Numbered from the stretch's first letter, positions 1 to 9,002 are shown. The stretch: 53,171 bases of DNA from Cohnella thermotolerans DSM 17683 (GCF_000429825.1 NZ_KE386958.1:50157-103327), one strand, 5' to 3'. Notes: generated by a model from the letters alone, not told the origin. Numbers and translations: made by a program.

Positions 1-40
1 CAGCAGCGTTAGCGGGACGGTGGTTACTGGCGTTGCCGCA

Positions 41-1738
41 TCAGGACTTGCGGAACTGGTTGGGGGAGACGCCGGCGAACTTCTTGAACACCTTGCTGAA
101 ATATTTCTCGTCGGAGAAGCCGACCTTCTCGGCGACTTCCGCGATTTTGAGCGCCGGGTTGCCGAGCAGCGTCTTGGCCCGCTCGATGCGGACCCGGGCC
201 AGGAAATCGGACAGGTTCTCGCCGAAAATTTGCTTGAACCGCCGCGAGATGTACTCCCGGCTCAAGTAAAACTGGCCGGCGATATCCTGCAGCGTCAGCT
301 CGCGGTAATAATTCGCCTCGATATATCGGGCGATCTCCGCCATGACGTTCCGCTCCTTCCGCTCGGCGCTCTGCCGCTCGGCAATGCGCAAAAGCGCCGC
401 CGTCAGATCCTCTTCCCAGCGCGGCAAAGACAGGCAGCCGTCCTCGTCCAGCGGAATGGCTGTCAAGGCCGAACCCGCAGCCGAGCCCGAACCCCAAGGG
501 TCACCGGCATTCGCATCCGAACCTGTTGCCGCAGCGTCCCCCAGCGGCGCAGCAGCTCCCCGCGCCGGAGACGACGCAGCTCCGCTCGCTTCCTCCCGGC
601 TGCCGCTCCTCTCCGCCTCCCACCGCTCCCGCAGCGCGCCGAACTCGTGCCGCCACAGCTCCAATTGCTCGAGCGTCAGCTCGGGCAAGCCGCGCACCGC
701 GTTCATCCACCTTCCGACCGCGGCCCGGATCTCCGCCTCGCTGCCGCTCAGCACGGCGAGCCGGAAGCTCTCCTCGTGGTCGAAGGGGCGCGGCGAACCG
801 GCCGAAGGCTTCGCATCGGGCTCGTACGCGTGAAACCGCGTATCCGCCGCCAGCACGCTCCGGCGGCGCAACGCGGCACGGGCCGCGCGGTACGACGGGC
901 CGACGCCCGCCGGGAACGGCTCGAGCGTGCCGATGCCGAAGTGGAAGCGGCATCGGAGCGCCGTCCGGAATCCTTCGTCGATGCGCGCCAGCGTCTCCCG
1001 CAGCTCCGCGAACCGGTCCCAGAACAGAAGCAGCACTTCGTGCTCGCTGATCCAATAGCGGCAAGCGATCCCCCGATTGTCGGGCCGCAGAAACTCGTTG
1101 CAAATATTCGTGAGCGAGAAAAACAGCAAATCCCGGTTCCGCTCGAACTTCCGCGTCAGCTCCCGGCTCAGCGTATCGATGCCCACCACGACGACCTGGC
1201 ATCGGGAGTCGGCGTCCAACCCGAACTCCTCGTACAGGCTGTCCCGCACGGTGGCGTAGCAGCCGGGCTCGGTGACGAGGTTCGAGAAAATTTTGTCCCA
1301 ATAGACGGGCTTCAATTGATTCATCTCGATGTTGCGCCGCTGCATCAGCTTCCGTTCCCCGTCTTCCTTCCGCCAGTTCTCCGCCGCTTTGCGAAGCGCC
1401 TCGTGCAGCTGATCCGGATCGATCGGCTTCAGCAGATAGTCCTGCCCGCCGTACTTCATCGTGCTGCGCACAAGCTCGAAGTCGTCGTGACCGCTGATGA
1501 CGATCTTCTGAATCGGCAAGCCGCGGCTGTCGATCCAGGCGAGCAATCCGACGCCGTCCTGCACCGGCATGCGCATGTCGGTCACGACGATCTCCGGCTG
1601 CAGCCGCTCGATGATCGCGGACGCTTCCGCCCCGTTGCCCGCCTCGTACACCCCTTCGATGCCGAGGCTCTTCCAATCGACGAGAAGCTTGACCGCTTCC
1701 CGCACATGCTGTTCGTCGTCTACGATCAGTACGTTCAT
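41..1738 (-). CDS. YesN-type response regulator, receiver plus AraC HTH
   Basis: Response regulator of 565 residues and cytoplasmic DNA-binding partner of the kinase encoded just upstream. The N-terminal receiver shows the acidic pair in VDDEQ, the phosphoacceptor Asp54 in VTDMRMP and the conserved Lys in LLKPID. The last 100 residues are an AraC helix-turn-helix pair, seen as LTLQDIAGQFYLSREYISRRF and VGFSDEKYFSKVFKK. The middle holds a Ser/Ala/Gly-rich stretch just before the DNA-binding domain, unusual for the family. The start at 1738 lies in an ATGA overlap with the kinase stop, so the two are translationally coupled; the frame stays open further upstream, but this start matches the family N-terminus. 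It probably activates the divergent sugar transporter at 3.7-6.9 kb; that link is inferred from position. Confidence 0.93.
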   Translation of the reverse strand: MNVLIVDDEQHVREAVKLLVDWKSLGIEGVYEAGNGAEASAIIERLQPEIVVTDMRMPVQDGVGLLAWIDSRGLPIQKIVISGHDDFELVRSTMKYGGQDYLLKPIDPDQLHEALRKAAENWRKEDGERKLMQRRNIEMNQLKPVYWDKIFSNLVTEPGCYATVRDSLYEEFGLDADSRCQVVVVGIDTLSRELTRKFERNRDLLFFSLTNICNEFLRPDNRGIACRYWISEHEVLLLFWDRFAELRETLARIDEGFRTALRCRFHFGIGTLEPFPAGVGPSYRAARAALRRRSVLAADTRFHAYEPDAKPSAGSPRPFDHEESFRLAVLSGSEAEIRAAVGRWMNAVRGLPELTLEQLELWRHEFGALRERWEAERSGSREEASGAASSPARGAAAPLGDAAATGSDANAGDPWGSGSAAGSALTAIPLDEDGCLSLPRWEEDLTAALLRIAERQSAERKERNVMAEIARYIEANYYRELTLQDIAGQFYLSREYISRRFKQIFGENLSDFLARVRIERAKTLLGNPALKIAEVAEKVGFSDEKYFSKVFKKFAGVSPNQFRKS

Positions 1739-3576
1739 CTGGCGACCTCCAATCCGGCTTCGAGCGGCAGGCGCAGGTCGACGCGGAAACCGCGCGAGCC
1801 CGGCGAATCGACCGTCATTTCCGCTTTGTCGTTGTAATACAATTTCAATCTCGTGGCGACGTTGCCGAGCCCGATGTGTTCCCGGCCGTCCGTCAGAACG
1901 GGCTCCGGGCGCGCCAGCCGCCTGCGAAGCTCGGCGAGCCGGTCCGGCGCCATCCCGGTGCCGTTGTCCTCCACGACGACGGAGAGCCAGCCGTCCGGCA
2001 GCACCCAAGAGCCGATCCGGATCTCGCCCTCGCCCCCTTGCGGCTCGAAGCCGTGCTTGAACACATTTTCGATCAGGGGCTGCAGCAGCATCTTCGGCAC
2101 GGGAACGGCGAGCGACGCGGGATCGACGTCGAACCGGACGCTAAGCTGTTCCGAGAAGCGCTGCTTCTGCAGCTCCAGGAACGCCCTGGCATGGTCCAGC
2201 TCCGACTGGAACGGCACGATCGCCTCGTGCGCGTTCATGTTGTAGCGCATCATTTTCCCCAGAGCGTTGATCAGCGAATAAACCTTCGGCGCCTGGGATT
2301 GAAGCGCCAGCGTTCCGATCGACTGCAGCGCGTTGTTCAGAAAATGCGGGTTGATCTGCGCCTGCATCGCCCGGAGCTGATTGTTCTTGTTCGCGATCTC
2401 CAGCTTGTATTCGCGATTGATCAGGTCCTTGATCGTGCCGATCATGGAGTTGAAGCGGCGGGCGAGAATGCCGATCTCGTCCCGTCCCTGCACGGGAACG
2501 GCGACGTCCAGATTGCCGGTCTGCGCCTTGTTGATATGGCTGATCAGCCGTTTGATCGGCTTCGTAAAATGGAACGACACGACGAGCGTGGCCGCGACGA
2601 CGATGACGAGGAACAGCGCGATAATGAGCGAGTTGATCGTGCGGATCGTCCGGGCGTTCTCGTACAGGTACGAATACGGAAGCTGCTTGACGACGATCCA
2701 GTCCATGTAGTTCGTCTGCAGCGTATCGTAAATGACGATGCCCGAGAACGCGCTGTCCTTCCATCGGATGAAGCCGCTCAGCTCGCTCGAAGCGAACAAT
2801 CGGTCCGCCCAGGGAGCGGCGAGCAACCCGCCCGGGGCGGAGCCGCTCGCGTTCGCGCTGCAGACGACATGCCGGCTCCGGTCCAGCAGGTACAGCGTCT
2901 CCTGGCCGGAGGGGGCCAGGCTTTGGCAGATGTCCGACAGCTGCTGCGATTGGATGTCGATCGTCAAGTAGGCGAGAATCTCGTCGCTGGGCGAACGAAT
3001 AATCGGGCGCCGCAGTGTGAATACGCTTTCTTGTTTAACCTTGCGGCTCCAGTCCAGCTCGTAATTGACGCTCTCGTGCGTCGCTTCGACGAACGGCCGG
3101 GAATCGTTCATCCGGCTTGCCGGCCAGGAGATGCCGCTCTCCGGCCCGCCGCGGAACAGCCCCCGCGACAGCAAATAAGACAGATGGTCCGCTCCCTTGA
3201 TCTGCAGATGGATCTGATGGATCTCTTTCATGGATTGATACATATTGAGCAAATGCGTATAGATTTGCATCCGGTTGTTCGAGTCAAACGTTTGCGCATT
3301 CGCGCCTGGAGCGGTTGCGCGTTCGATTATCGCGTGCAGGGAAGTCGGCGTGTTCATCGAGTTGTAGACGTTCAAGGAGATGCGATTGATCGTGTTCATG
3401 TAGTTCAGAATGTTGTCTTTCCCGAGCGACAGCATCGCCCGGTTTTCCAGAATCGACTTGTCGGTGACGGCGTGCTTGATGTAACGGTCGGATACGAACA
3501 TGGAGATGAGAATAGGAATGATCGTCGCGGCGAGGAGAAGGCCCATCAGTTTGTTGCGGATGCTCGTTCGGAACAT
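1735..3576 (-). CDS. YesM-type sensor histidine kinase
   Basis: Membrane sensor kinase of 613 residues. A first membrane segment lies near residues 10-28. An extracellular sensor region follows to about residue 310, then a second membrane segment near 313-334 and a HAMP linker. The His_kinase domain has INPHFLNNALQ with phosphoacceptor His411. A HATPase domain carries the N box (LIENVFKHG), DNGTGM and GLGNVATRLKLYY. This is the standard layout of the YesM family that senses extracellular sugars, often with a binding protein. It overlaps the response-regulator gene by 4 bp. The divergent neighbour is a carbohydrate ABC transporter, so its signal is probably that transporter's substrate; the substrate cannot be read from sequence. 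Confidence 0.93.
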   Translation of the reverse strand: MFRTSIRNKLMGLLLAATIIPILISMFVSDRYIKHAVTDKSILENRAMLSLGKDNILNYMNTINRISLNVYNSMNTPTSLHAIIERATAPGANAQTFDSNNRMQIYTHLLNMYQSMKEIHQIHLQIKGADHLSYLLSRGLFRGGPESGISWPASRMNDSRPFVEATHESVNYELDWSRKVKQESVFTLRRPIIRSPSDEILAYLTIDIQSQQLSDICQSLAPSGQETLYLLDRSRHVVCSANASGSAPGGLLAAPWADRLFASSELSGFIRWKDSAFSGIVIYDTLQTNYMDWIVVKQLPYSYLYENARTIRTINSLIIALFLVIVVAATLVVSFHFTKPIKRLISHINKAQTGNLDVAVPVQGRDEIGILARRFNSMIGTIKDLINREYKLEIANKNNQLRAMQAQINPHFLNNALQSIGTLALQSQAPKVYSLINALGKMMRYNMNAHEAIVPFQSELDHARAFLELQKQRFSEQLSVRFDVDPASLAVPVPKMLLQPLIENVFKHGFEPQGGEGEIRIGSWVLPDGWLSVVVEDNGTGMAPDRLAELRRRLARPEPVLTDGREHIGLGNVATRLKLYYNDKAEMTVDSPGSRGFRVDLRLPLEAGLEVAR

Positions 3577-3693
3577 GTCGGCTGCGCTCCCCGGAGGTCA
3601 ATATTTTACACCAAACCCATCATATCTGTCGGTGGCCTCCCTGACAATATCTCTTTATATTCAGGTTATCGGAAGGCGAAAGGGGAGTGCCGC
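3577..3693. promoter_or_regulatory. Divergent promoter region, kinase versus transporter
   Basis: This 117-bp gap separates the minus-strand kinase start from the plus-strand permease start and must hold both promoters. On the plus strand CTGACA at 3641 is followed after 17 bp by a poor -10 (GGTTAT at 3664). A Shine-Dalgarno AGGGGAG lies at 3681-3687. On the minus strand a TAAAAT (complement of 3603-3608) could be a -10. These individual elements are weak; only the divergent arrangement is firm. The paired AraC-type regulator would be expected to bind here. Confidence 0.45.
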
Positions 3694-4581
3694 ATGTCAC
3701 TGCGCAAAAGAGCCGGAGAGTGGTTGCAGCAGACGGTGTTCGTCGGTCCGGGCCTGCTCGCGTTCTCGGCGGTCGTCCTCGTGCCTTTTCTGCTCGGATT
3801 TTATTATTCGTTCACCGAGTGGAACGGGCTCGATCTCGACAAGGCGAAATGGATCGGAATGGACAACCTCCACCGGATTTTCACGGACGACGAGAAGTTC
3901 TGGAAGTCGTTCTGGTTTACGATCAAATTCACGGCCGTAACCGTCGCGGCGGCCAACGCCCTGGCGTTCGCTCTGGCGCTCGCGCTGTCGCGCAAGCTGC
4001 GGACGCGCAACGCGCTGCGGACGGTTTTTTTCCTCCCGAACGTGATCGGGGGCATTCTGCTCGGATATATTTGGCAGTTCATCTTCACGAAGGGCTTCAA
4101 AACGATCGGAGAGCTGACCGGCTGGCCGACGTTCGAGCTGCCTTGGCTGGGGACGCCGAACACCGGCTTCTGGGGACTGGTCATCGTCTTCGTCTGGCAG
4201 ACGGCCGGCTACATGATGGTCATTTACATCGCGGCGATGGTCGGCGTTCCGAGGGATCTGACGGAAGCGGCGGTGATCGACGGGGCCGGTTATTGGCAGA
4301 CGGTCCGCAAGGTGACGATTCCGCTCATCATGCCCGCCGTCACCGTCTGTTTGTTCCTGACGACTTCGAACGCGTTCAAGATGTTCGACCTGAACTTGTC
4401 CTTGACCAAGGGCGGGCCGGGAACTTCGACGCAGTCGCTCGCCTACAACATTTACGCGGAGGCGCTCGTCAACAATCGCTACGGCCTCGGAACAGCCAAG
4501 GCGATGCTGTTCTTCTTCTTCGTGTCGCTGATCGCCATCGCCCAGGTGTGGCTGACCAAGCGCAAGGAGGTGGAAGCGTAA
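3694..4581 (+). CDS. Carbohydrate ABC transporter permease, MalF/UgpA type
   Basis: Inner-membrane permease of 295 residues with about six hydrophobic segments, the usual size for the MalF/UgpA branch. The cytoplasmic EAA loop is visible as TEAAVIDGAGYWQTVRKVTIP, which contacts the ATPase. The start at 3694 is preceded by AGGGGAG with about 6 bp spacing and gives the expected N-terminus; the frame is open far upstream, but that stretch overlaps the divergent kinase and is not coding. It is the first gene of a three-gene transporter operon with the next permease and the binding protein. No ATPase gene accompanies it. The sugar transported is unknown. Confidence 0.93.
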   Translation: MSLRKRAGEWLQQTVFVGPGLLAFSAVVLVPFLLGFYYSFTEWNGLDLDKAKWIGMDNLHRIFTDDEKFWKSFWFTIKFTAVTVAAANALAFALALALSRKLRTRNALRTVFFLPNVIGGILLGYIWQFIFTKGFKTIGELTGWPTFELPWLGTPNTGFWGLVIVFVWQTAGYMMVIYIAAMVGVPRDLTEAAVIDGAGYWQTVRKVTIPLIMPAVTVCLFLTTSNAFKMFDLNLSLTKGGPGTSTQSLAYNIYAEALVNNRYGLGTAKAMLFFFFVSLIAIAQVWLTKRKEVEA

Positions 4582-5435
4582 TGGCGAGGTCCAACCCGAA
4601 CGCCGGCGGGGGAGCGCGGTCCCGGCTGCTCGGAATCGAAGCGGCCGTGCTGCTGCTGGCGCTGCTGTTCCTGTCGCCTTTTTACTTCGTGCTCGTCAAC
4701 TCGGTCAAATCGCTGGGCGAGATTCTGGTCGACGCCGCTTCTTTGCCGAAGAAAGCGCTCTTCTCGAACTATTCCCGCGTATGGGAGATCATCCGGTTCC
4801 CTCACGCGCTGTATCATACGTTTCTGATCACGGCGCTGAGCGTTGCGGGCATCGTCGTTCTCAGTTCCATGACCGCTTACCGGATCGTCCGCAAGCCTAC
4901 GAGGTTCAACAAGGTTTTGTTTTTCTGCTTCATCGCTTCGATGACGATTCCGTTCCAATCCGTCATGCTGCAATTGGTGCGGGTGACGAGCTTCCTCGAG
5001 CTGAGGGGCAATCTCGCCGGCATTGTCGTCTGCTATTTCGGCTTCGGTCTGGCGCTGTCCGTCGTGCTGTTCCACGGCTTCATCAAGGGGGTGCCGATGG
5101 AGATCGAGGAAGCCGCGGTCGTGGACGGCTGCTCGCCTTACGGCGTTTTCCGGCAAATCGTCTTCCCGCTGCTGAAGCCGATTACGATCACGGTCATCAT
5201 TCTGAACGTCCTCTGGATCTGGAACGACTATTTGCTGCCGGTGCTCATCATCGGGTCGAATAAGGATCTTACGACGATTCCGCTTGCGGTGACCCGGTTT
5301 TTCGGCCAGTATACGAAACAATGGGATCTCGCCCTCGCCGGGCTGGCGATGAGCGTCACGCCGATTGTCGTCATGTTCCTGCTGCTGCAGAAGCATATTG
5401 TCGAGGGGATTACAACCGGTTCCATAAAAGGATAA
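4581..5435 (+). CDS. Carbohydrate ABC transporter permease, MalG/UgpE type
   Basis: Second membrane-domain subunit, 284 residues, with six predicted membrane segments and an EAA loop (EEAAVVDGCSPYGVFRQIVFP). It ends in the typical MalG/UgpE-like C-terminus IVEGITTGSIKG. The start codon overlaps the stop of the first permease in a TAATG junction, with GGAGG at 4566-4570 as ribosome-binding site, so the two subunits are translationally coupled and should form a heterodimer. It presumably works with the binding protein at 5557 and a shared MsmX-type ATPase encoded outside the window. Confidence 0.93.
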   Translation: MARSNPNAGGGARSRLLGIEAAVLLLALLFLSPFYFVLVNSVKSLGEILVDAASLPKKALFSNYSRVWEIIRFPHALYHTFLITALSVAGIVVLSSMTAYRIVRKPTRFNKVLFFCFIASMTIPFQSVMLQLVRVTSFLELRGNLAGIVVCYFGFGLALSVVLFHGFIKGVPMEIEEAAVVDGCSPYGVFRQIVFPLLKPITITVIILNVLWIWNDYLLPVLIIGSNKDLTTIPLAVTRFFGQYTKQWDLALAGLAMSVTPIVVMFLLLQKHIVEGITTGSIKG

Positions 5436-5484
5436 AACATCAATATGTTACACCTAATCGTTCAACATCTTCGGTTTTATCGTG

Positions 5485-5504
5485 TGCAAACGTTTTACTA
5501 TAAT
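5485..5504 (+). promoter_or_regulatory. -10 element with cre-like operator
   Basis: TATAAT at 5499-5504 is a consensus -10 for the binding-protein gene. Immediately before it, TGCAAACGTTTTAC at 5485-5498 matches the CcpA/LacI catabolite-responsive consensus at about 11 of 14 positions and is pseudo-palindromic around the central CG. No good -35 was found. A separate promoter here would let the binding protein be made in excess of the permeases and be subject to carbon catabolite repression, which is a common design. Confidence 0.5.
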
Positions 5505-5556
5505 GGGCGTGTAAGCAAGCAAGAAAACCTATCGATCCTTCGGGGAGGTCATTTGC

Positions 5557-6873
5557 ATGAAACGTTTATTCACGGTGTGCCTGATCGCGGCGCTGACGGT
5601 AGTCGCCGCCGGCTGCGGCGGCAATAACGACAGCTCGTCGTCCAGCCCGGCTGCCGAATCCTCGTCGCCGCCGGCTTCGGGCCAGGCGTCGCCCAGCGCG
5701 TCTCCGTCGGCGGAGAAGAAGGACGTCTCGATCAAAATTTTCAACTTCAAAGTCGAAATCGCCGACGCGTTCAACAACCTGGCGCAAGATTACGAGAAGG
5801 AGACCGGCGTCAAGGTGGAGGTCGAAACGCATGGCGGCGGCGAAGACTACAACGCGCTGCTCAAAGCGGAGATCGCTTCCGGTTCCGAGCCGGAAATTTT
5901 CAACGCCGAAGGCTTCGCCGCGCTTGAGCCTTACTACGACCGCGCGACCGACCTGACGAACGAGCCCTGGGCGAAGGACGTCATCGAAGCCGCGGCCGCG
6001 CCGGCCCGCGTGGACGGCAAGCTGCTCGGCATGCCGATGAACATCGAGGGCTACGGCATTATTTATAATAAAGACCTGTTCGCCAAGGCCGGCATTACCG
6101 AATTGCCGAAGACGCTGACGCAATTGAAGGACGTCGTCGCCAAGCTCGAAGCGGCCGGCATTACGCCGTTCTCCACGACGAACGAATGGTGGTCGATCGG
6201 CCATCATACGATCAACGTCGGTTTGGCCGAACAGCCCGATCCGGTCAAATTCATCGAGGATACGAAGACCGGCGCGGCGGCGTTCAAAGGCAACGAAGTG
6301 TTCGAGAAATGGATCAATTACGTCGACCTGGTGTTCCAGCATAGCCAGAAAGACAAATTGACGACCGACTACGCAACCCAAGTGGCGAGTTTCGCCTCCG
6401 GCAAAGCGGCCATGATCCAGCAAGGCAACTGGATTCAAGGCGACATCGACAAAGTGGCGAAGCTCGATCTCGGCGTGCTGCCGATTCCGATCGACGACAG
6501 CGGCAACGCCCGCGTGTACACCGGCCCGGCGAACTTCTGGATCGTCAACAGCAAATCCAAGCATCCGGAAGAGGCGAAGGCGTTCCTCAACTGGCTGGTC
6601 ACGTCCGAGACGGGCAAGAAGTATTTGACTAAAGAATTCAAGTTCATCCCTGCGCTGTCTTCGATCCAAGCGACGACCGAGGACATCGGCCAGATCGGCG
6701 CCGCCGTATCCGAACAGGCCAAGGGCGCCGGCGGCTGGTACTGGGGCCGCTACCCGGACGGCGTCATCCAGGGCTGGGGCGCCGCGATGCAGGAATACCA
6801 AGGCGGCCAGATCGACAAGGATAAGCTGTTCGACAAGCTGGAGCAAGCGATTCAGGATATCGTGAAGAAGTAA
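5557..6873 (+). CDS. Extracellular sugar-binding lipoprotein
   Basis: Solute-binding protein of 438 residues, family 1 (MalE/UgpB-like). The N-terminus is a lipoprotein signal with lipobox VVAAGC (Cys about residue 21), followed by a Ser/Ala/Pro-rich tether and then the mature domain starting around KKDVSIKIF. The motifs PMNIEGYGIIYNKDLF and AMIQQGNWI are typical of this family. GGGGAGG at 5541-5547 is a strong ribosome-binding site. It sits 121 bp after the permeases behind its own -10 and cre-like site. It would capture the sugar outside the membrane and deliver it to the two permeases. A long hairpin terminator follows the gene. Confidence 0.93.
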   Translation: MKRLFTVCLIAALTVVAAGCGGNNDSSSSSPAAESSSPPASGQASPSASPSAEKKDVSIKIFNFKVEIADAFNNLAQDYEKETGVKVEVETHGGGEDYNALLKAEIASGSEPEIFNAEGFAALEPYYDRATDLTNEPWAKDVIEAAAAPARVDGKLLGMPMNIEGYGIIYNKDLFAKAGITELPKTLTQLKDVVAKLEAAGITPFSTTNEWWSIGHHTINVGLAEQPDPVKFIEDTKTGAAAFKGNEVFEKWINYVDLVFQHSQKDKLTTDYATQVASFASGKAAMIQQGNWIQGDIDKVAKLDLGVLPIPIDDSGNARVYTGPANFWIVNSKSKHPEEAKAFLNWLVTSETGKKYLTKEFKFIPALSSIQATTEDIGQIGAAVSEQAKGAGGWYWGRYPDGVIQGWGAAMQEYQGGQIDKDKLFDKLEQAIQDIVKK

Positions 6874-6928
6874 CGTATGGATCATTTGCTTGAATCTTGA
6901 GCTTGAGCAAACTAAAGGTTTGTCTCCT

Positions 6929-6990
6929 GCGTACGGACTATCGCTGGATGTCTTCTCCATTCAGCGATAGTATCGCGTACGCTGGAATTT
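6929..6990 (+). terminator. Long two-part hairpin terminator
   Basis: An outer stem pairs 6929-6935 (GCGTACG) with 6976-6982. An inner 10-bp stem pairs 6937-6946 (ACTATCGCTG) with 6962-6971. Small internal mismatches separate them, and a TTTTT run follows around 6988. It closes the transporter unit ahead of the promoter at 7005. Confidence 0.8.
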
Positions 6991-7004
6991 TTGACGCAAA
7001 AGCA

Positions 7005-7032
7005 TTGACAGATTAACGAGCCAAGATATAAT
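7005..7032 (+). promoter_or_regulatory. Sigma-A promoter of the amino-sugar block
   Basis: TTGACA at 7005-7010 and TATAAT at 7027-7032 are separated by 16 bp, an almost perfect vegetative promoter. It lies about 100 bp upstream of the ROK repressor gene, with the nested inverted repeat at 7072-7120 between them. The repressor would then act on the initially transcribed region. Confidence 0.8.
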
Positions 7033-7071
7033 AGCCTTAACGGTCCTTCATTGGATTTTTCTTTTTCTCAA

Positions 7072-7120
7072 ATTATTTAACTTTATTTAATAATGAAGTT
7101 AAATAAAGAAATTAAATAAT
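7072..7120 (+). promoter_or_regulatory. Nested AT-rich inverted repeat, probable ROK operator
   Basis: CTTTATTTAA at 7081-7090 is perfectly repeated in inverse orientation at 7099-7108 across an 8-bp spacer. An outer pair, ATTATTTAA-type at 7072-7080 and TTAAATAAT at 7112-7120, flanks it symmetrically. ROK repressors of the NagC/XylR type bind AT-rich palindromes with TTATTT-like arms, so autoregulation of the gene at 7136 is likely. The double symmetry suggests two dimers or DNA bending. Confidence 0.65.
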
Positions 7121-7135
7121 GAGAGAGGTGAGCGG

Positions 7136-8266
7136 ATGAAGTCTTTTCTTCCCAACGACATCAAGGATGAGAACAGAAAAATCATTTTCGATATTTTGCT
7201 GCAAAATCCGGAATTGGCCAAAGTGGAGATTACGGAGAAAACGGCAATGAGTTTTGTAACGGTCAGCAAGATCGTGAATTTCTTCGAAAAAATCGGTTTG
7301 CTGACGGCCACCGGCGAAAGCCGCGAAGGATCCGGCGGGCTGGGAAGAAAACGAACGGTATATCGGTTTAACGAGAACAGTTATGTCGCAATCGGCATTC
7401 AAACGATCGGCGAACAAACGACGGCGTTGCTGGTGAACTTGCATAGCCAAATTATAGATTCGTATTCGATTGACCACCCCGTTCCGTTCTATAGCGAGGC
7501 GTTCGCCGCGTTGTTCGAAGAGATCGTGGAGCGGATGAGGAACAAGGCCAAAGAAACCAACAGTGTGATTGTGGGAATCGGCATCGGCGTGGACGGAGCG
7601 ATCAATACCAAGAGGAAGACGATCCGGATGAGAACGCAGGGCAATCAGGAAGAGGATTATCATTACGAGGCGATCCTCGACAATCTGCGGAACAAGGTGA
7701 ATCTGCCGATTCTTCTGGAGAACGATGTGAACGCATCCATTCTGGCCGAGTTCCGGAAGCTGGAGAACGCCGACGAAGCGCCGACCGACCTGTTCCACAT
7801 CGCGGTAGGCGACGGCGTGGGCGCCGGCATTATGATCAACAAAGAACTGCACCGGGGGTTCAATGCAAGCGCGGGAGAGCTGGAGTACATGTGCTTCGAT
7901 CCCGATTTTAGAAAGACGCCATCTTCCGTCGGCTGGCTCGAAGGGAAGCTGGGGATCAACAGCTTGAAGAACATGTACGACCTGAATTCGGATAAGGATC
8001 GGGCGGCCTGCGCGGATTATATCGCCAAGCATCTGGCGCTGGTCATCACGAATATGATCAGCATTCTGGATATCCATCGGGTCGTGATCAGCGGCAAAAC
8101 GATCGACTTGTTCCCGGAGCTCATTCTGGACGGCGTCAGACACTATGTCAAGCAATATACGGAGTGGGCACCGACGATTTCGGTCAGCGATTCCAAGTAC
8201 TCGACGGCCATCGGAGCAGCCGTCTTGATCCTGCAGCGGGAAATGATAACGGTTCTGTCCGCATAA
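7136..8266 (+). CDS. ROK-family transcriptional repressor, NagC/XylR type
   Basis: A 376-residue ROK protein with an N-terminal winged helix-turn-helix (about residues 15-70, ITEKTAMSFVTVSKIVNFFEKIGLL) and a C-terminal sugar-kinase-fold effector domain. The domain contains GIGIGVDGAIN, LPILLENDVNASILAE and VGDGVGAGIMIN. The Cys-rich zinc motif usual in ROK proteins is not present; the region reads CFDPDFRKTPSSVGWLEGK instead. It heads the block of amino-sugar genes and lies behind a strong promoter and a nested palindrome, so it is probably the local repressor relieved by a sugar or sugar phosphate. The ribosome-binding site GAGAGGTG at 7121-7128 supports the start. Confidence 0.9.
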   Translation: MKSFLPNDIKDENRKIIFDILLQNPELAKVEITEKTAMSFVTVSKIVNFFEKIGLLTATGESREGSGGLGRKRTVYRFNENSYVAIGIQTIGEQTTALLVNLHSQIIDSYSIDHPVPFYSEAFAALFEEIVERMRNKAKETNSVIVGIGIGVDGAINTKRKTIRMRTQGNQEEDYHYEAILDNLRNKVNLPILLENDVNASILAEFRKLENADEAPTDLFHIAVGDGVGAGIMINKELHRGFNASAGELEYMCFDPDFRKTPSSVGWLEGKLGINSLKNMYDLNSDKDRAACADYIAKHLALVITNMISILDIHRVVISGKTIDLFPELILDGVRHYVKQYTEWAPTISVSDSKYSTAIGAAVLILQREMITVLSA

Positions 8267-8288
8267 TGAACGGGGAAGTGAAACGATC

Positions 8289-9002
8289 GTGCTACGAATC
8301 TTTAACAGCGAAGAAGAGCTGGCGAATGAAGTCGCCCATGTTATGATGCATCATCTCGCTCACGATGAGCATCCGGTTTTTTGTCTGGCGTCCGGAAGCA
8401 CGCCGCAGATCAGCTACCGGAAGTTTGCCGGCCGGGCCGGCGGAGAGCCGGGGATCAAGCGGCTCCGGTTCGTCAGTCTGGACGAGTGGGTCGGCATTGA
8501 CCGAAGCAGCGAAGGAAGCTGCTACCAAATGCTGAACCGGGATCTCTTCTCGCTTCTGCCGCTTAAGCCGGATCAGATTGCGTTCTTCGACGGAACGAAT
8601 CCGGACCTGCAGCAGGAATGCGACCGGATTGACCGGTTTATCGAGCAACATCCGATTACCTTTAGCCTCATGGGAGTCGGAATGAACGGACATATCGGAC
8701 TCAATGAGCCGGGCCAACCCGTCTTGAGCCGGAGCAGCGTCGTGGATTTGTCCGCCACCACAAGGGATGTTGCGCAGAAGTATTTTCACAAGCCCACGGT
8801 GCTGGAGAAGGGCATTACATTGGGATTGGGCCAGATTGCCGCCAGCCGTCGGGTCATTGTCGCGATCACCGGCGGCCGCAAGGCCGGCATCGTCCGGGAG
8901 ATCTTCATGAACCCGGAGGCGAGACTGCCCGCTCAAGAGCTGCTCGACTGCGATCATATAGATTTCTTCCTCGATCAGGCCGCCGCCGCATCGTTAGACT
9001 GA
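8289..9002 (+). CDS. nagB: Glucosamine-6-phosphate deaminase-like protein
   Basis: A 237-residue member of the glucosamine-6-phosphate deaminase/isomerase family, close to the size of Bacillus NagB. Visible active-site features are the phosphate loop LASGSTP, Asp65 in SLDEWVG and His135 in GMNGHIGLNEPG. The expected reaction is glucosamine-6-phosphate to fructose-6-phosphate plus ammonia. The start is GTG with GGGGAAG about 10 bp upstream, and the gene follows the repressor by 22 bp. No nagA deacetylase gene lies nearby, so the input may be a free amino sugar and not its N-acetyl form. An isomerase for another amino-sugar phosphate cannot be excluded. Confidence 0.85.
   Translation: MLRIFNSEEELANEVAHVMMHHLAHDEHPVFCLASGSTPQISYRKFAGRAGGEPGIKRLRFVSLDEWVGIDRSSEGSCYQMLNRDLFSLLPLKPDQIAFFDGTNPDLQQECDRIDRFIEQHPITFSLMGVGMNGHIGLNEPGQPVLSRSSVVDLSATTRDVAQKYFHKPTVLEKGITLGLGQIAASRRVIVAITGGRKAGIVREIFMNPEARLPAQELLDCDHIDFFLDQAAAASLD

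Noticed and set aside
20-1837. Open frame of about 600 codons on the plus strand opposite the response regulator
   Set aside because: Its composition (Arg/Pro/Leu-rich, no family motif) is what GC-rich third positions of the minus-strand gene produce; no ribosome-binding site.
1876-3693. Upstream extension of the first permease frame over about 600 codons
   Set aside because: It runs antisense through the kinase gene. The family N-terminus and ribosome-binding site place the start at 3694.
5485-5498. AraR or shared mannoside operator before the first binding-protein gene
   Set aside because: The site has an AAACGTTT-type core, not GTACGTAC or TATATTTAATATA; a CcpA/LacI-type site fits better.
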